From Chitinophagales bacterium (lineage in GTDB: Bacteria > Bacteroidota > Bacteroidia > Chitinophagales > JADIYW01), in NCBI GenBank assembly GCA_023957215.1, contig JAMLHH010000032.1, forward strand, positions 1 to 36,758: DNA of 36,758 nt, given 5' to 3'. Below the pieces are notes generated by a model. That model ran no database searches, was not told where the DNA came from, and was given only the letters and a program-made list of their open reading frames with translations. The position numbers were made by a program, and so were the translations under genes. Position 1 is the stretch's first letter, and each line of letters begins with the position of its first letter. Shown piece by piece: positions 23,555-32,626 of this stretch.

Positions 23555-25282
23555 TTATTCAGGTGTGAAATAAACCACTGAATAATCCCTGTATTCCATA
23601 GCGTTTTGTTCAAAGTTATGAAGATGGGGTTGTAGGATTCTTCTGTCTATATCATAAAATAACGGCATGACCGGTGCATCATCTGTAACAATTTGATCTG
23701 CTTTGACATAGAGTTTGTTTCTTTCGGTTTCATCTACTGTACGTAAAGCTTGTTCTACGACCTTGTCAAATTCTTTATTGACATAGCGATAGGAATTGAT
23801 ATAGGTCTTTTCTCTGATATCGTTAGGGACATATTTGGAAAGAAATAAATTTAAGAAGTTTTCAGCTTCCGGATAATCTGCTACCCAGCCCAATCGCCAA
23901 AACAAAGCCTTTGCAGATTCGACGGCTTCTGTATGTTGTGCCCAAGGAACAGTCAGCAATTCTACTTTTACGTTTAGTACCTCATCCAACATTTTTTGTA
24001 TGGCTTCTGCCACTTGACTGTTTCTGCCACCGCCACTATTGAGTTGAAGTGTGATTTTTGGAAAGCCTTCACCATTTGGATAACCTGCTTCGGCAAGAAG
24101 TTTTCTAGCTTTTTGAGGATCGAAATGATAACCTTTTACCAATGATGCATCGTAAGTTCCGGTGCCGGGAGGCACCATGCCGTATGTCGCAGGAAGTCCG
24201 GAATTTCTCAGAGTGTAGGTACTGATTTTTTCTCTATCTATTGCATAGCAAAAAGCTTGACGCACTTTCTTGTCATTAAAAGGTGGTTTGGCATTCATAA
24301 ATCCATAGTATTGGATTGCCATGACGGATTTTGATTGTAACTGAAATCTGCTATACTCTGCTTTCAATTTTCCGTCCGGTGTCAAAATTTCATCTACCAT
24401 ATCCAATGGGAGTCTATAAATGAAATCTATCTGGTTTTGCTTAAAAGAAAGTAGTTCTGCCCGTTTTTCTTTTATGAAGGTTACTTTGATATTATCAATA
24501 AAAGGTAATTGGTTTCCCAACTCATCTTTTTTCCAATACTTTTCATTTTTAGTTAAAAATACGACTTCGTTTTCCTTCATCAATTTTAGCTTGTACGGAC
24601 CGGTTCCCACACACTTAATACGCATATTACTCCCATAAGTATCGACTGCTTCCTTGGGATATATCTGTGCAAACACTAATCCTATTCTCGAAAGGAATAC
24701 TGAAAAAGGAGCATACAATTCTACGGTAACTGTACTGTCATTGACTACTTTCACTCCTTCGACACCGCCCGGTGGTTCTTCTTTGCCGGCAGTAGCGGTA
24801 TTGTATTCATTAGCACCTTTGACGACATCTTTAAATATCCAAAATCCTTGATTGTTTGCAGGGTCGTTATAACACAATCTATCGAAGCAGTATTTGACAT
24901 CTTGTGCTGTAAACTTCCTGCCGATTCCGTTAGGAAAGCAGTCATCATCCTGAAAATAGACATCTGTTCGCAGGTGAAAAGTATATAAAGTCCCTTCTTT
25001 ATTCACATCCCAACTTTTGGCAAGGAGCGGCTCAATTGCCAAAGTTTTTTGATTGAAAGTGACCAAACCTTGGTAAATCTGTTCGGTGATTCTATGCCCT
25101 GTCACTTCCGTCACATTGAGTGGATAAAGGCTTTTTAAAAATTCTTCCTCATTGTATCTCAGTGTTCCGCCATAATATTTTCCACCTTTGGCAGGTATAA
25201 GTTTGTCAGCAAGCTTTTCGTTCTCCTTACAAGCGCAAAACAGCAAAGTAAAAGCCAATAAAAAGAGAGAAAACTTTTGCAT
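23555..25282 (-). CDS. family 5 (oligopeptide-type) solute-binding lipoprotein
   Basis: 575-residue extracytoplasmic binding protein of the SBP_bac_5 family. MQKFSLFLLAFTLLFCAC is a lipoprotein signal with lipidation at Cys18. The domain I start GGTLRYNEEEFLKSLYPLNVTEVTGHRITEQIYQGLVTF and the pattern LLAKSWDV...YTFHLRTDVYFQDD are standard for this family, as is NDKKVRQAFCYAIDREKI in the second half. No permease or ATPase genes are beside it, so the transporter must be encoded elsewhere or the protein acts as a stand-alone lipoprotein. It is 9 bp downstream of the exonuclease gene on the same strand, so they may share a transcript. The ligand is unknown. Confidence 0.9.
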   Translation of the reverse strand: MQKFSLFLLAFTLLFCACKENEKLADKLIPAKGGKYYGGTLRYNEEEFLKSLYPLNVTEVTGHRITEQIYQGLVTFNQKTLAIEPLLAKSWDVNKEGTLYTFHLRTDVYFQDDDCFPNGIGRKFTAQDVKYCFDRLCYNDPANNQGFWIFKDVVKGANEYNTATAGKEEPPGGVEGVKVVNDSTVTVELYAPFSVFLSRIGLVFAQIYPKEAVDTYGSNMRIKCVGTGPYKLKLMKENEVVFLTKNEKYWKKDELGNQLPFIDNIKVTFIKEKRAELLSFKQNQIDFIYRLPLDMVDEILTPDGKLKAEYSRFQLQSKSVMAIQYYGFMNAKPPFNDKKVRQAFCYAIDREKISTYTLRNSGLPATYGMVPPGTGTYDASLVKGYHFDPQKARKLLAEAGYPNGEGFPKITLQLNSGGGRNSQVAEAIQKMLDEVLNVKVELLTVPWAQHTEAVESAKALFWRLGWVADYPEAENFLNLFLSKYVPNDIREKTYINSYRYVNKEFDKVVEQALRTVDETERNKLYVKADQIVTDDAPVMPLFYDIDRRILQPHLHNFEQNAMEYRDYSVVYFTPE

Positions 25283-25291
25283 ACAGAATGA

Positions 25292-26074
25292 TTAGGCAAT
25301 CTTTTGATCTATCTCTACTAAAATAGGACAATGGTCAGAATGAACAACTTCGGACAAAATATTGGCTGACAGCAAGAAAGGCTCTACCGACTCCGTGACT
25401 GCATGATAATCTATTCTCCAACCTTTATTATTACTTCGTGCCCTTGCACGGTATGACCACCATGAATAGTGATTGGGTTCTTGGTTAAAATGTCTGAATG
25501 TGTCTATAAATCCGTGGTCAAAATATTTATCCATCCATGCTCTCTCTTCGGGTAAAAAACCGGAAGAGTTTTTATTTCCCACCGGATCGTGAATATCTAT
25601 TGCACGATGGCAAATATTGTAATCGCCGGAAACTAAAATATTAGGTCTTGAAGTTTTCAAATTTTGTATAAAGTGATAAAAATCTTCTAAGTATTTCATC
25701 TTGACTTCTTGCCGAATATCACCACTCGAACCGGAAGGGAAATAAGAATTGATAATAGTAAAATCTCCAAAGTCTAACTGTATCATTCTACCTTCATTAT
25801 CATATTCGGGAATATTCATTCCGTGAATAATTTGATCGGGCTGTTCTTTAAAGATAGCACCTACACCACTATAACCTTTTTTTTGTGCAGGAAACCATGT
25901 GCAATGATAACCTAACTCTTCAAAAGTCTCAGTAGGGATGACAGATAAATCTGCTTTTAGCTCTTGAAACAAAATGATGTCATAATCGCTGGCTTTTATC
26001 CAATCTGCTAATCCTTTGTTGAGGGCGGAACGAATCCCATTGACATTATAGGAAATAATTTTAAAATTAGACAT
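25292..26074 (-). CDS. xth: exodeoxyribonuclease III (AP endonuclease)
   Basis: About 260-residue ExoIII-type exonuclease/AP endonuclease of base excision repair. The motifs are in order: ISYNVNGIRSALNKG (N-terminal Asn), LFQELKADLS (catalytic Glu), VSGDYNICHRAIDIHDP (Asp/Asn pair), WWSYRARARSNNKGWRIDY and HSDHCPILVEI (Asp-His). ATG at 26074 (MSNFKIISYN) was chosen; an upstream in-frame ATG at 26143 would add 23 residues that do not resemble the family. Divergent from the antiporter gene with a 163-bp gap, and followed by the binding-protein gene 9 bp away. Confidence 0.93.
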   Translation of the reverse strand: MSNFKIISYNVNGIRSALNKGLADWIKASDYDIILFQELKADLSVIPTETFEELGYHCTWFPAQKKGYSGVGAIFKEQPDQIIHGMNIPEYDNEGRMIQLDFGDFTIINSYFPSGSSGDIRQEVKMKYLEDFYHFIQNLKTSRPNILVSGDYNICHRAIDIHDPVGNKNSSGFLPEERAWMDKYFDHGFIDTFRHFNQEPNHYSWWSYRARARSNNKGWRIDYHAVTESVEPFLLSANILSEVVHSDHCPILVEIDQKIA

Positions 26075-26176
26075 AGATGCTAAAATAGGTATAGCATGAA
26101 TTATCACAAAATGTATTTGCCTTTTTATTCTTTGGCTCATCACTTTTATCTCTCACCCCAAAAAAGAGAGAATATT

Positions 26177-26209
26177 TTTGATTAGTCTAAAACTAAAACT
26201 TTAATTTTG
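26177..26209 (+). promoter_or_regulatory. candidate promoter of the antiporter gene
   Basis: TTTG (26177-26180), 21-bp spacer and TAATTTTG (26202-26209) match the Bacteroidota consensus exactly, 28 bp before the antiporter start. Confidence 0.65.
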
Positions 26210-26237
26210 TGTATTATCCTGTAAAGTAGCAAAAGAT

Positions 26238-28520
26238 ATGCCTGCGATTATAACTGATTTGGCGTTGATCATGGTCATTGCCGGAATTACAACCATTGTT
26301 TTTAAGCGATTGAAACAGCCGGTTGTCTTGGGCTATATCCTTGCAGGCTTATTGGTAGTGCCCAATACACCTTTTTTACCCAGTGTAAAAGATTCAAACT
26401 CTATCTCCGTTTGGGCAGAAATCGGGATTATATTTTTACTTTTTAATTTGGGTTTGGATTTTAGTGTCAAAAAACTGATTAAAATTGCTCCGACAGTCGC
26501 ACCTATAGGAATTTTTGAAGTTTCTATGATGGTGATTACCGGCTTTCTCGTGGGAAGTGTGATGGGCTGGAATCAGTTAGACAAAGTATTCTTGGGAGGC
26601 ATTATTGCCTGCTCCTCAACGACTATTATTATCCGGACCATCGAAGAACTCAGGTTGAAAACCAAAAAATATACCGATTTGGTCATGGGGGTTTTGATTA
26701 TTGAGGACATCGTTGCTGTCTTGTTATTGGTCTTACTTTCCACTATTTCGGTCAGTCAAAATTTTGAAGGTATGGACTTGCTGTATGTGGCCATGCGTTT
26801 AGTGTTTTTCTTGATTTTGTGGTTTGTGGTAGGTATTCTATTGATACCTACCATGCTCAATAAGTTGAGGGTTTATCTCGGAAATGAGACGATACTGATT
26901 GTGGCTTTGGGTCTTTGTTTGGGTATGGTGGTGATGGCAACATCTGTTGGTTTTTCATCTGCATTGGGTGCTTTTTTGATGGGTTCTATTTTGGCTGAAA
27001 CCAATTTTGTACATCAAATAGAAGAGCAGCTCAAATCACTCAAAGATTTATTTGGTGCGGTGTTTTTCGTTTCGGTCGGTATGATGATAGACCCTGTGAT
27101 GTTATGGGAAAATATAGGTTTGGTCTTAATATTGGCAATGACTGTTATTCTGGGGAAGACGATATTTGTTTCTACCGGAATGCTCGTTTCCGGTCAACCA
27201 TTAAAAGCTTCTATCCAATCCGGTATGACGATGGGACAAATCGGAGAGTTTTCTTTTATTATAGCGACTTTGGGTTTGTCTTTGGGAGTAATCAGTAAAG
27301 TCCTTTATCCTGTCGCAGTGGGAGTGTCCGTCTTGACTATATTTTTGACACCCTACATGATTAAGTTTTCAGAGCCGTTTTATGAATTTTTGAATAAACA
27401 TTTACCTGAAAAATGGCTTTCAGCAATCGAAAATTATTCAGAATCTACACAACATGTTTCCGAAGAAAATGAATGGAAAAAGTTAGTACAATCCTATTTG
27501 ACGGTTATACTTATCAATGCAGTAATCGCTGTCGGTATCATACTTTTGGGGTATCATATTATTCTACCTATTGAACATCAATATATCAGAAATGGCAGAC
27601 TCAATGATTTCATGTTTTTCTTGGTCATCCTGTTTTTTATCTTACCATTTCTTTGGGGTATTCTCAATCGAAGGATTCAACCGGAACTGTATCGGGAAAT
27701 TTGGAATAGAAATAATTTTACACGTGGTCCGCTTATTTCATTAAAACTATTGAGAGTATTTGTTGCATTGGCTGTTTTGACTTATTTAATAGCAAAAATT
27801 GTTTCGGTCAATATTGCATTGGCACTCGCTCTGTTGATAATTTTTATTGGAATTTCTGTGTATTCAAAAAATATAAAAGAGTATTACAACCTGATAGAAG
27901 ATCGCTTTTATTTTAACTTGAACAAGCAAGAAATTATACAGAGACAAAGAGCCGAAAAATTACGGGGGCTTTTGCCTTGGGATACGCACTTTGCAGATAT
28001 GCGGGTTTCGCCTTCTTCCATTTTAGTGGGACGTACACTTCAAAGTCTGAGTTTGAGGGAAAAATATGATGTCAATATCACCATTATCGACAGAGAGTAT
28101 GAAAAAATTTATGTCCCCGGCAAACATCAAGTTGTTCTTGCCGGAGATCTTTTGACATTGATAGGTGATGACGAACAATTGGAGAAAGTGAGAAAATTAG
28201 TAGAAACTTCCCCTAAAATAAAATCGCAATCACATGAAAAAATAGAGCTTGGTAAAATTACAATCAAGGAAGGTGATTTTGTCATAGGTAAAAGTATTGA
28301 AGATTGTGATATTCGCAATCGCACGCACGGCATGGTGATAGGTATTGAAAAAGGAGATGGTACTCGTGACTTGAATCCTTCTTCAAATCGAGTATTGGAG
28401 GCAGATGATATTATATGGATAGTAGGAAATCTACAGTTGATTAACGATTTTGCCAAAGAGCTGAAAGCAACGAATCCATTAAATACGACTGAAAATATAA
28501 AGGTGGAAAATAAAATCTAA
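26238..28520 (+). CDS. CPA2-type cation:proton antiporter with two TrkA-C domains
   Basis: 760-residue monovalent cation/H+ antiporter of the KefB/KefC-like CPA2 family. The first about 390 residues form 12-13 membrane segments; FLLFNLGLDFSVKKL (about 71-85) and ACSSTTIIIRTIEEL (about 122-136) are family signatures, and SVGMMIDP (about 277-284) is the characteristic loop. Unlike KefC it has no NAD-binding RCK_N domain; instead a further membrane cluster (about 415-560) precedes two TrkA-C regulatory domains (about 590-655 and 670-745: SPSSILVGRTL..., EGDFVIGKSIEDCDIR...). TrkA-C domains usually bind nucleotides such as c-di-AMP. The stop codon overlaps that of the convergent pnuC-type gene by 3 bases. 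Confidence 0.9.
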   Translation: MPAIITDLALIMVIAGITTIVFKRLKQPVVLGYILAGLLVVPNTPFLPSVKDSNSISVWAEIGIIFLLFNLGLDFSVKKLIKIAPTVAPIGIFEVSMMVITGFLVGSVMGWNQLDKVFLGGIIACSSTTIIIRTIEELRLKTKKYTDLVMGVLIIEDIVAVLLLVLLSTISVSQNFEGMDLLYVAMRLVFFLILWFVVGILLIPTMLNKLRVYLGNETILIVALGLCLGMVVMATSVGFSSALGAFLMGSILAETNFVHQIEEQLKSLKDLFGAVFFVSVGMMIDPVMLWENIGLVLILAMTVILGKTIFVSTGMLVSGQPLKASIQSGMTMGQIGEFSFIIATLGLSLGVISKVLYPVAVGVSVLTIFLTPYMIKFSEPFYEFLNKHLPEKWLSAIENYSESTQHVSEENEWKKLVQSYLTVILINAVIAVGIILLGYHIILPIEHQYIRNGRLNDFMFFLVILFFILPFLWGILNRRIQPELYREIWNRNNFTRGPLISLKLLRVFVALAVLTYLIAKIVSVNIALALALLIIFIGISVYSKNIKEYYNLIEDRFYFNLNKQEIIQRQRAEKLRGLLPWDTHFADMRVSPSSILVGRTLQSLSLREKYDVNITIIDREYEKIYVPGKHQVVLAGDLLTLIGDDEQLEKVRKLVETSPKIKSQSHEKIELGKITIKEGDFVIGKSIEDCDIRNRTHGMVIGIEKGDGTRDLNPSSNRVLEADDIIWIVGNLQLINDFAKELKATNPLNTTENIKVENKI

Positions 28521-29119
28521 AGTCTTTCTGAAATTTGTTTTTTGTGTAATTTTCTCCAGTTGAAATATCCCCAAACCGCCATACAAAATAGAAATAAATA
28601 AAAGACGGCAAATACATTCAAACCTTTGTGCATCATCAAAGGGATGGCTAAAGCGTTGCTGATATTTAAAGCAATCCAGTTTTCTATTTTGCGTTGGGCG
28701 AGTAGCCACATTCCTGCCCAAGCAAAAGCTGCCACCGAAGCATCCCAAACCGGAACGTCTGAATCTGTAATATGATACAATCCGAAATAAAAGAGACAAA
28801 AAGCCACAAAAACAATAGCCGTAGAAATCAGGTAATCTTTAGAATTGGAGTAGGTGATAGGTGTCTCTTCCCGTGTATTTTTATTGCCCCAAATCCAAAA
28901 CCACCAACCATATAAACTCATTAGTAGGTAATAAAAATTTAAAAGGGTCTCGGCATATAATTTAGAGTAAAAAAGCACATACATATTACAAATGACACTC
29001 ACGATACCAAAAAGATAATTGATAGGGCGATTTTCTTTGGAGTACCAAACTTGTAAGATGCCGAATAAGACACCTACGCATTGTAAAATGATGATAAGTG
29101 AGATAGAGGATAAATCCAT
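28517..29119 (-). CDS. pnuC: PnuC-family transporter, probably for thiamine
   Basis: 200-residue, seven-membrane-segment PnuC-family transporter. ENRPINYLFGIVSVICNMYVLFYSKLYAETLLNFYYLLMSLYGWWFWIWG (about 29-78) contains the family's Y..LMS.YGWW.W signature, and WIALNISNALAIPLMMHKGLNVFAVFYLFLF (about 147-178) the second. PnuC proteins carry nicotinamide riboside, riboflavin or thiamine by facilitated diffusion. The start codon overlaps the stop of the thiamine pyrophosphokinase gene (TAATG), which strongly suggests the substrate is thiamine (PnuT type), trapped by phosphorylation. A TPP-riboswitch-controlled TonB receptor at 33794 would be the outer-membrane step. Confidence 0.88.
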   Translation of the reverse strand: MDLSSISLIIILQCVGVLFGILQVWYSKENRPINYLFGIVSVICNMYVLFYSKLYAETLLNFYYLLMSLYGWWFWIWGNKNTREETPITYSNSKDYLISTAIVFVAFCLFYFGLYHITDSDVPVWDASVAAFAWAGMWLLAQRKIENWIALNISNALAIPLMMHKGLNVFAVFYLFLFCMAVWGYFNWRKLHKKQISERL

Positions 29120-29766
29120 TAAAACGCTTTAAAATTAGGATGATAAGCTTGAAAAATAATAACAGTACCTGTTGTCTGTATGCTAAATTTTTTTCCTAAA
29201 CATTCATTTAAAGTTCCTTCCCACCAGTATTTAAACACTCTTTCTTTGACCGGATAAAGTAAACCTTCTGTATAGATAGCTTTTTGATCGATGCTGAAAA
29301 TGGAAACTTGTTGTCCTTTTACACTATTGAAGGTCGTAGAAGATGTAATCGGTATAAAAATGCCGTAATTAGTAAACATTTTGACCTGTACGCTTTGTAT
29401 ATACTGTGAAAGTAAAGAAATATTACCCAAGGTGTGATCTTCCCTTTGTCCCGTACCACCTACAATGGATATCTTTTTTATGCCTTTTTCTATACAGAAT
29501 AAAACAGCTTTGGTCAAATCGTTGGTCTCTTGATTGGGGTCTTTGAAAATGATGTCAACATACTTTTTGAGATTTTCTGTTGAAAGTGAATCGCAGTCAC
29601 CTACTATTGCATTGGGCTTTCCATATCTTCGGATATATTCATTGGCTGCACCATCACAACAAACGACATATTCTGCTTTTTTCATCAAAGTCAAAGGTAT
29701 TTCATGGTTGGGGAAACGACCATTGGCAACGATGACACAAGAAGATATTTTTTTTGAATTTTCCAT
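29119..29766 (-). CDS. thiN: thiamine pyrophosphokinase
   Basis: 215-residue thiamine diphosphokinase that makes TPP from thiamine and ATP. CDGAAN (37-42), AIVGDCDS (53-60), QETNDLTKAV (79-88) and VGGTGQREDHTLGN (102-115) are the catalytic-domain motifs. The C-terminal half (about 125-215) is the beta-rich thiamine-binding domain. It overlaps the pnuC-type gene by one base, forming a two-gene operon for uptake and activation. The 120 bp upstream hold no TPP-riboswitch motif, so the pair does not appear to be regulated as the receptor gene is. Confidence 0.9.
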   Translation of the reverse strand: MENSKKISSCVIVANGRFPNHEIPLTLMKKAEYVVCCDGAANEYIRRYGKPNAIVGDCDSLSTENLKKYVDIIFKDPNQETNDLTKAVLFCIEKGIKKISIVGGTGQREDHTLGNISLLSQYIQSVQVKMFTNYGIFIPITSSTTFNSVKGQQVSIFSIDQKAIYTEGLLYPVKERVFKYWWEGTLNECLGKKFSIQTTGTVIIFQAYHPNFKAF

Positions 29767-29973
29767 CTCTAAGAGAGTTACAAATATCAGTTATTCTATC
29801 CTATTCTTAGAATGATTAGAAAATAAATAAAACATAATCCTTTTTAACTATCATAAATCAAAATACTAATGTTAACTTTAAACTAAATAATGAAGGATGT
29901 ATGCATTATATTTCAATGTATGCATTATATTTCGACACAAATATTTTATTTAACCAAAACCAATTTACAGAAA

Positions 29974-31284
29974 ATGAGCGATACTCCATTAGCAAAAGCG
30001 TTTGTGGCTTTTAACAATGTGCTGGACAGTAAGGTTGGACAGTCCTTAGGCTTGAGAAAACTCGTTGAGAAGATTACTTATCAAGGTCTTGTTCAAACGG
30101 GTAATATCACAAAACAAGTTTCCAGAGTTTTTCCAAAATCTACCAAAAAAGATAAAGGTGAAAGAGCAAATGATGCCTCAAAATCGGATTTATTTGATTT
30201 AAACCTGACAGAAGAACAAGAAATGATTCAACAAACCATCAAGCAGTTTGCCGAACAATCTTTGAGAAACAATGCAGAAAGATTAAATATAGAATGTACA
30301 GTGTCAGACGATATTGTTCAAGAATTTAATGCTTTAGGATTGCCTTTCTATTCAGTGTCGGAATCTCTTGGAGGTGTCCTTCAAGACAAAGCGACAGTCA
30401 CGCAAATGATAATTGCAGAAGAATTGGCTTATGGTGACTTGGGATTGGCATTGGCCTTATTAGCACCGGTGAGTGCGCTCAATGCTATTACACAATGGGG
30501 TACTGCCGGTCAACAAGAACAATATATTTCCGCATTTTTAGATGAGGAAAATCCATTGAGAGCAGCAATCGCTATCAACGAATCTAGTCCATTGTTTGAT
30601 CCTTTTGTACTTTCTACAAAGGCAGTCAAGAAAGGTGATACTTATGTCATTAATGGAGCAAAAGCATCTGTTCCGAATGTCAATTCAAGTGAATTGTTTT
30701 TAATAGCTGCCGATATTGAGGGAGAAGGCCCTGCTATCTTTATCATAGAATCTTCTGTTGAAGGTCTTTCGGTAGAATCTGAAAACGGGATGGGTCTCAG
30801 ACCGGCAGCCATCGGTAACGTCAAACTAAAAGATGTATCCATTGCAAAAAGTGCAAGATTAGGAGATAAAGATTTCGATTACGCTACCTTTATTAGTTAT
30901 GTAAGATTGGGCTGGTGTTCACTTGCAATCGGTACGGCACGTGCGGTATTGGACAAAACCGTTCCTTATGCTAATGAACGTATTGCTTTTGGAGAACCTA
31001 TTTCTCACAGACAATCAGTAGCATTTATGATAGCCAATATCCGTATTGAATTAGATGCAATGAAAATATTGACTCAGCGTGCTGCAAGTTTGGCAGAGCA
31101 AGGCAAACCTTTCCAAAGAGAAGCTTATTTGGCGGCAGTTGCTTGTCAAGAAAGAGCGATGACCATTGGTAATGATGGCGTACAGGTTTTTGGTGGTCTC
31201 GGATTTATGAGAGACTTCCCTGCTGAACGTTGGTACAGAGATTTGAGAGCTGTATCATGGAACTTTAACGGAATGCATATTTAA
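29974..31284 (+). CDS. acyl-CoA dehydrogenase family protein lacking the usual catalytic Glu
   Basis: 436 residues from ATG 29974 (MSDTPLAKAF); an upstream in-frame ATG at 29890 would add 28 residues of doubtful coding. An N-terminal extension of about 80 residues precedes the dehydrogenase domain (LTEEQEMIQQTIKQFAEQSL). Flavin-domain and C-terminal motifs are FVLSTKAVKKGDTYVINGAKA, FGEPISHRQSVAFMIANIRIELDAMKI, and QVFGGLGFMRDFPAERWYRDLRA. The chain ends VSWNFNGMHI, where catalytic dehydrogenases read like I..FEG...I, so Asn replaces the Glu and the flavin-binding tail is short. It is 17 bp before a normal acyl-CoA dehydrogenase gene, and the two may form a heteromer in which only the partner is catalytic. 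Confidence 0.87.
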   Translation: MSDTPLAKAFVAFNNVLDSKVGQSLGLRKLVEKITYQGLVQTGNITKQVSRVFPKSTKKDKGERANDASKSDLFDLNLTEEQEMIQQTIKQFAEQSLRNNAERLNIECTVSDDIVQEFNALGLPFYSVSESLGGVLQDKATVTQMIIAEELAYGDLGLALALLAPVSALNAITQWGTAGQQEQYISAFLDEENPLRAAIAINESSPLFDPFVLSTKAVKKGDTYVINGAKASVPNVNSSELFLIAADIEGEGPAIFIIESSVEGLSVESENGMGLRPAAIGNVKLKDVSIAKSARLGDKDFDYATFISYVRLGWCSLAIGTARAVLDKTVPYANERIAFGEPISHRQSVAFMIANIRIELDAMKILTQRAASLAEQGKPFQREAYLAAVACQERAMTIGNDGVQVFGGLGFMRDFPAERWYRDLRAVSWNFNGMHI

Positions 31285-31301
31285 TTTAAAAAAGAAAAAA
31301 G

Positions 31302-32504
31302 ATGAATCTCGAAATACCTAAAAAATTTAAACCTATTATCACTGCTGCAAGAACAGCGGCAACCACAGTGTTTAGACCAATTTCCAGAAAATATGATGAA
31401 CACGAACACGATTATCCCAAAGAATTAGATTTATTGGCATCTGCCTTGGACGGTATGGCTGATGGTGGAAATTCCCTTGGCGGTGCAAGTGGAGATCGCA
31501 GTGAGAAAAAACAAGCTGAATTAGGTGTTAGAAATGGCGGAAATATGTCTAGCGTTTTAAATATTATGGCCATGTGTTACGGCGATGTCGGTTTGTTGTT
31601 GACCATCCCAAGACAAGGTTTGGGAAATGCAGCTATTGCTGCCGTAGCAAATGATGAACAAATGAAACGTTTTGGTAAAATGTGGGCTGCTATGGCCATC
31701 ACCGAGCCGGGAACAGGTTCTGATTCTGCAAATATCCAGACAACTGCCAGAAAAGACGGTGATCACTATATTTTGAATGGTGATAAAATATTTGTCACTG
31801 CCGGCGAAAGAGCAGATGCGATTGTCGTATGGGCAACATTGGACAAAAAAATAGGACGTGCAGCTATCAAATCTTTTGTAGTTGAAAGAGGAACACCGGG
31901 AATGGAATTGGTACGTTTGGAAACCAAAATGGGTATTCGTGCATCCGATACAGCCGCTATTTCATTTACAGATTGTAGAGTTCCTGCCGCTAACTTATTG
32001 GGATCGCCGGAAGTAGATGTTAAGAAAGGTTTTGCAGGTGTCATGGAAACTTTTGACAACACCAGACCTTATGTGGCAGCAATGGCAGTAGGCGTGGCAG
32101 AAGCTGCTATTGAATTGACCAAAGAATTATTGAAAGAAAAAATCAATATCAACTATACATCGCCTGCCAATAATTTAAAAGCCGTAGAAGCCGAGATTGT
32201 GAAAATGGAAGCAGACTATGAAGCTGCCAGATTATTGGCTATCAAAGCTGCTTGGATGGCAGATAACCGTATTCCTAACTCTACCGAGGCTTCAATTTCT
32301 AAAGCAAAAGCCGGAAGAGTAGGGAGCGCCATCACTTTAAAATGTGTAGAGCTTTGTAGTAGTATGGGATATTCTGAAGCTTATCTATTGGAAAAATGGG
32401 CAAGAGACTCTAAAATCTTGGATATCTTTGAAGGAACACAACAGATACAACAATTGATTGTAGCTCGTAGAACTTTGGGTTTGTCCTCTAAGGAGCTGAA
32501 ATAA
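31302..32504 (+). CDS. acyl-CoA dehydrogenase (active-site Glu present)
   Basis: 400-residue acyl-CoA dehydrogenase. The flavin loop is MAITEPGTGSDSANIQTTARKDGDHYILNGDKIFVTAGERADAIVVWATL (about 131-180), and LETKMGIRASDTAAISFTDCRVPAANLLG (about 206-234) is the substrate-pocket strand. Near the C-terminus ILDIFEGTQQIQQLIVARR places a Glu (E377) in the position used by SCAD/MCAD, so the enzyme should be active. It follows the Glu-lacking paralogue by 17 bp and is probably co-transcribed. The substrate is unknown. A rho-independent terminator follows at 32526-32554. Confidence 0.92.
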   Translation: MNLEIPKKFKPIITAARTAATTVFRPISRKYDEHEHDYPKELDLLASALDGMADGGNSLGGASGDRSEKKQAELGVRNGGNMSSVLNIMAMCYGDVGLLLTIPRQGLGNAAIAAVANDEQMKRFGKMWAAMAITEPGTGSDSANIQTTARKDGDHYILNGDKIFVTAGERADAIVVWATLDKKIGRAAIKSFVVERGTPGMELVRLETKMGIRASDTAAISFTDCRVPAANLLGSPEVDVKKGFAGVMETFDNTRPYVAAMAVGVAEAAIELTKELLKEKININYTSPANNLKAVEAEIVKMEADYEAARLLAIKAAWMADNRIPNSTEASISKAKAGRVGSAITLKCVELCSSMGYSEAYLLEKWARDSKILDIFEGTQQIQQLIVARRTLGLSSKELK

Positions 32505-32525
32505 ACTATTGATTTACTGCAAGAT

Positions 32526-32554
32526 AAAAGCCGTTCTGAATGAATGGCTTTTTT
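32526..32554 (+). terminator. rho-independent terminator after the dehydrogenase pair
   Basis: AAAAGCC (32527-32533 region) and GGCTTTTTT (32546-32554) pair across a partly paired GTTCTGAATGAAT loop and end in a T tract. Confidence 0.8.
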
Positions 32555-32580
32555 ATTTCTAAGGTATAATAAGATAAGTA

Positions 32581-32620
32581 ATTGCTACATCGGTACATTG
32601 CTACATCGGTACATTGATTC
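32581..32620. repeat. Octamer array (GCTACATC/GGTACATT)
   Basis: Four 8-bp units alternate between GCTACATC and GGTACATT, then degenerate. It lies just past the 3' end of the DUF2804 gene and has no four-helix-bundle gene beside it. Confidence 0.8.
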
Positions 32621-32626
32621 GAAAAA

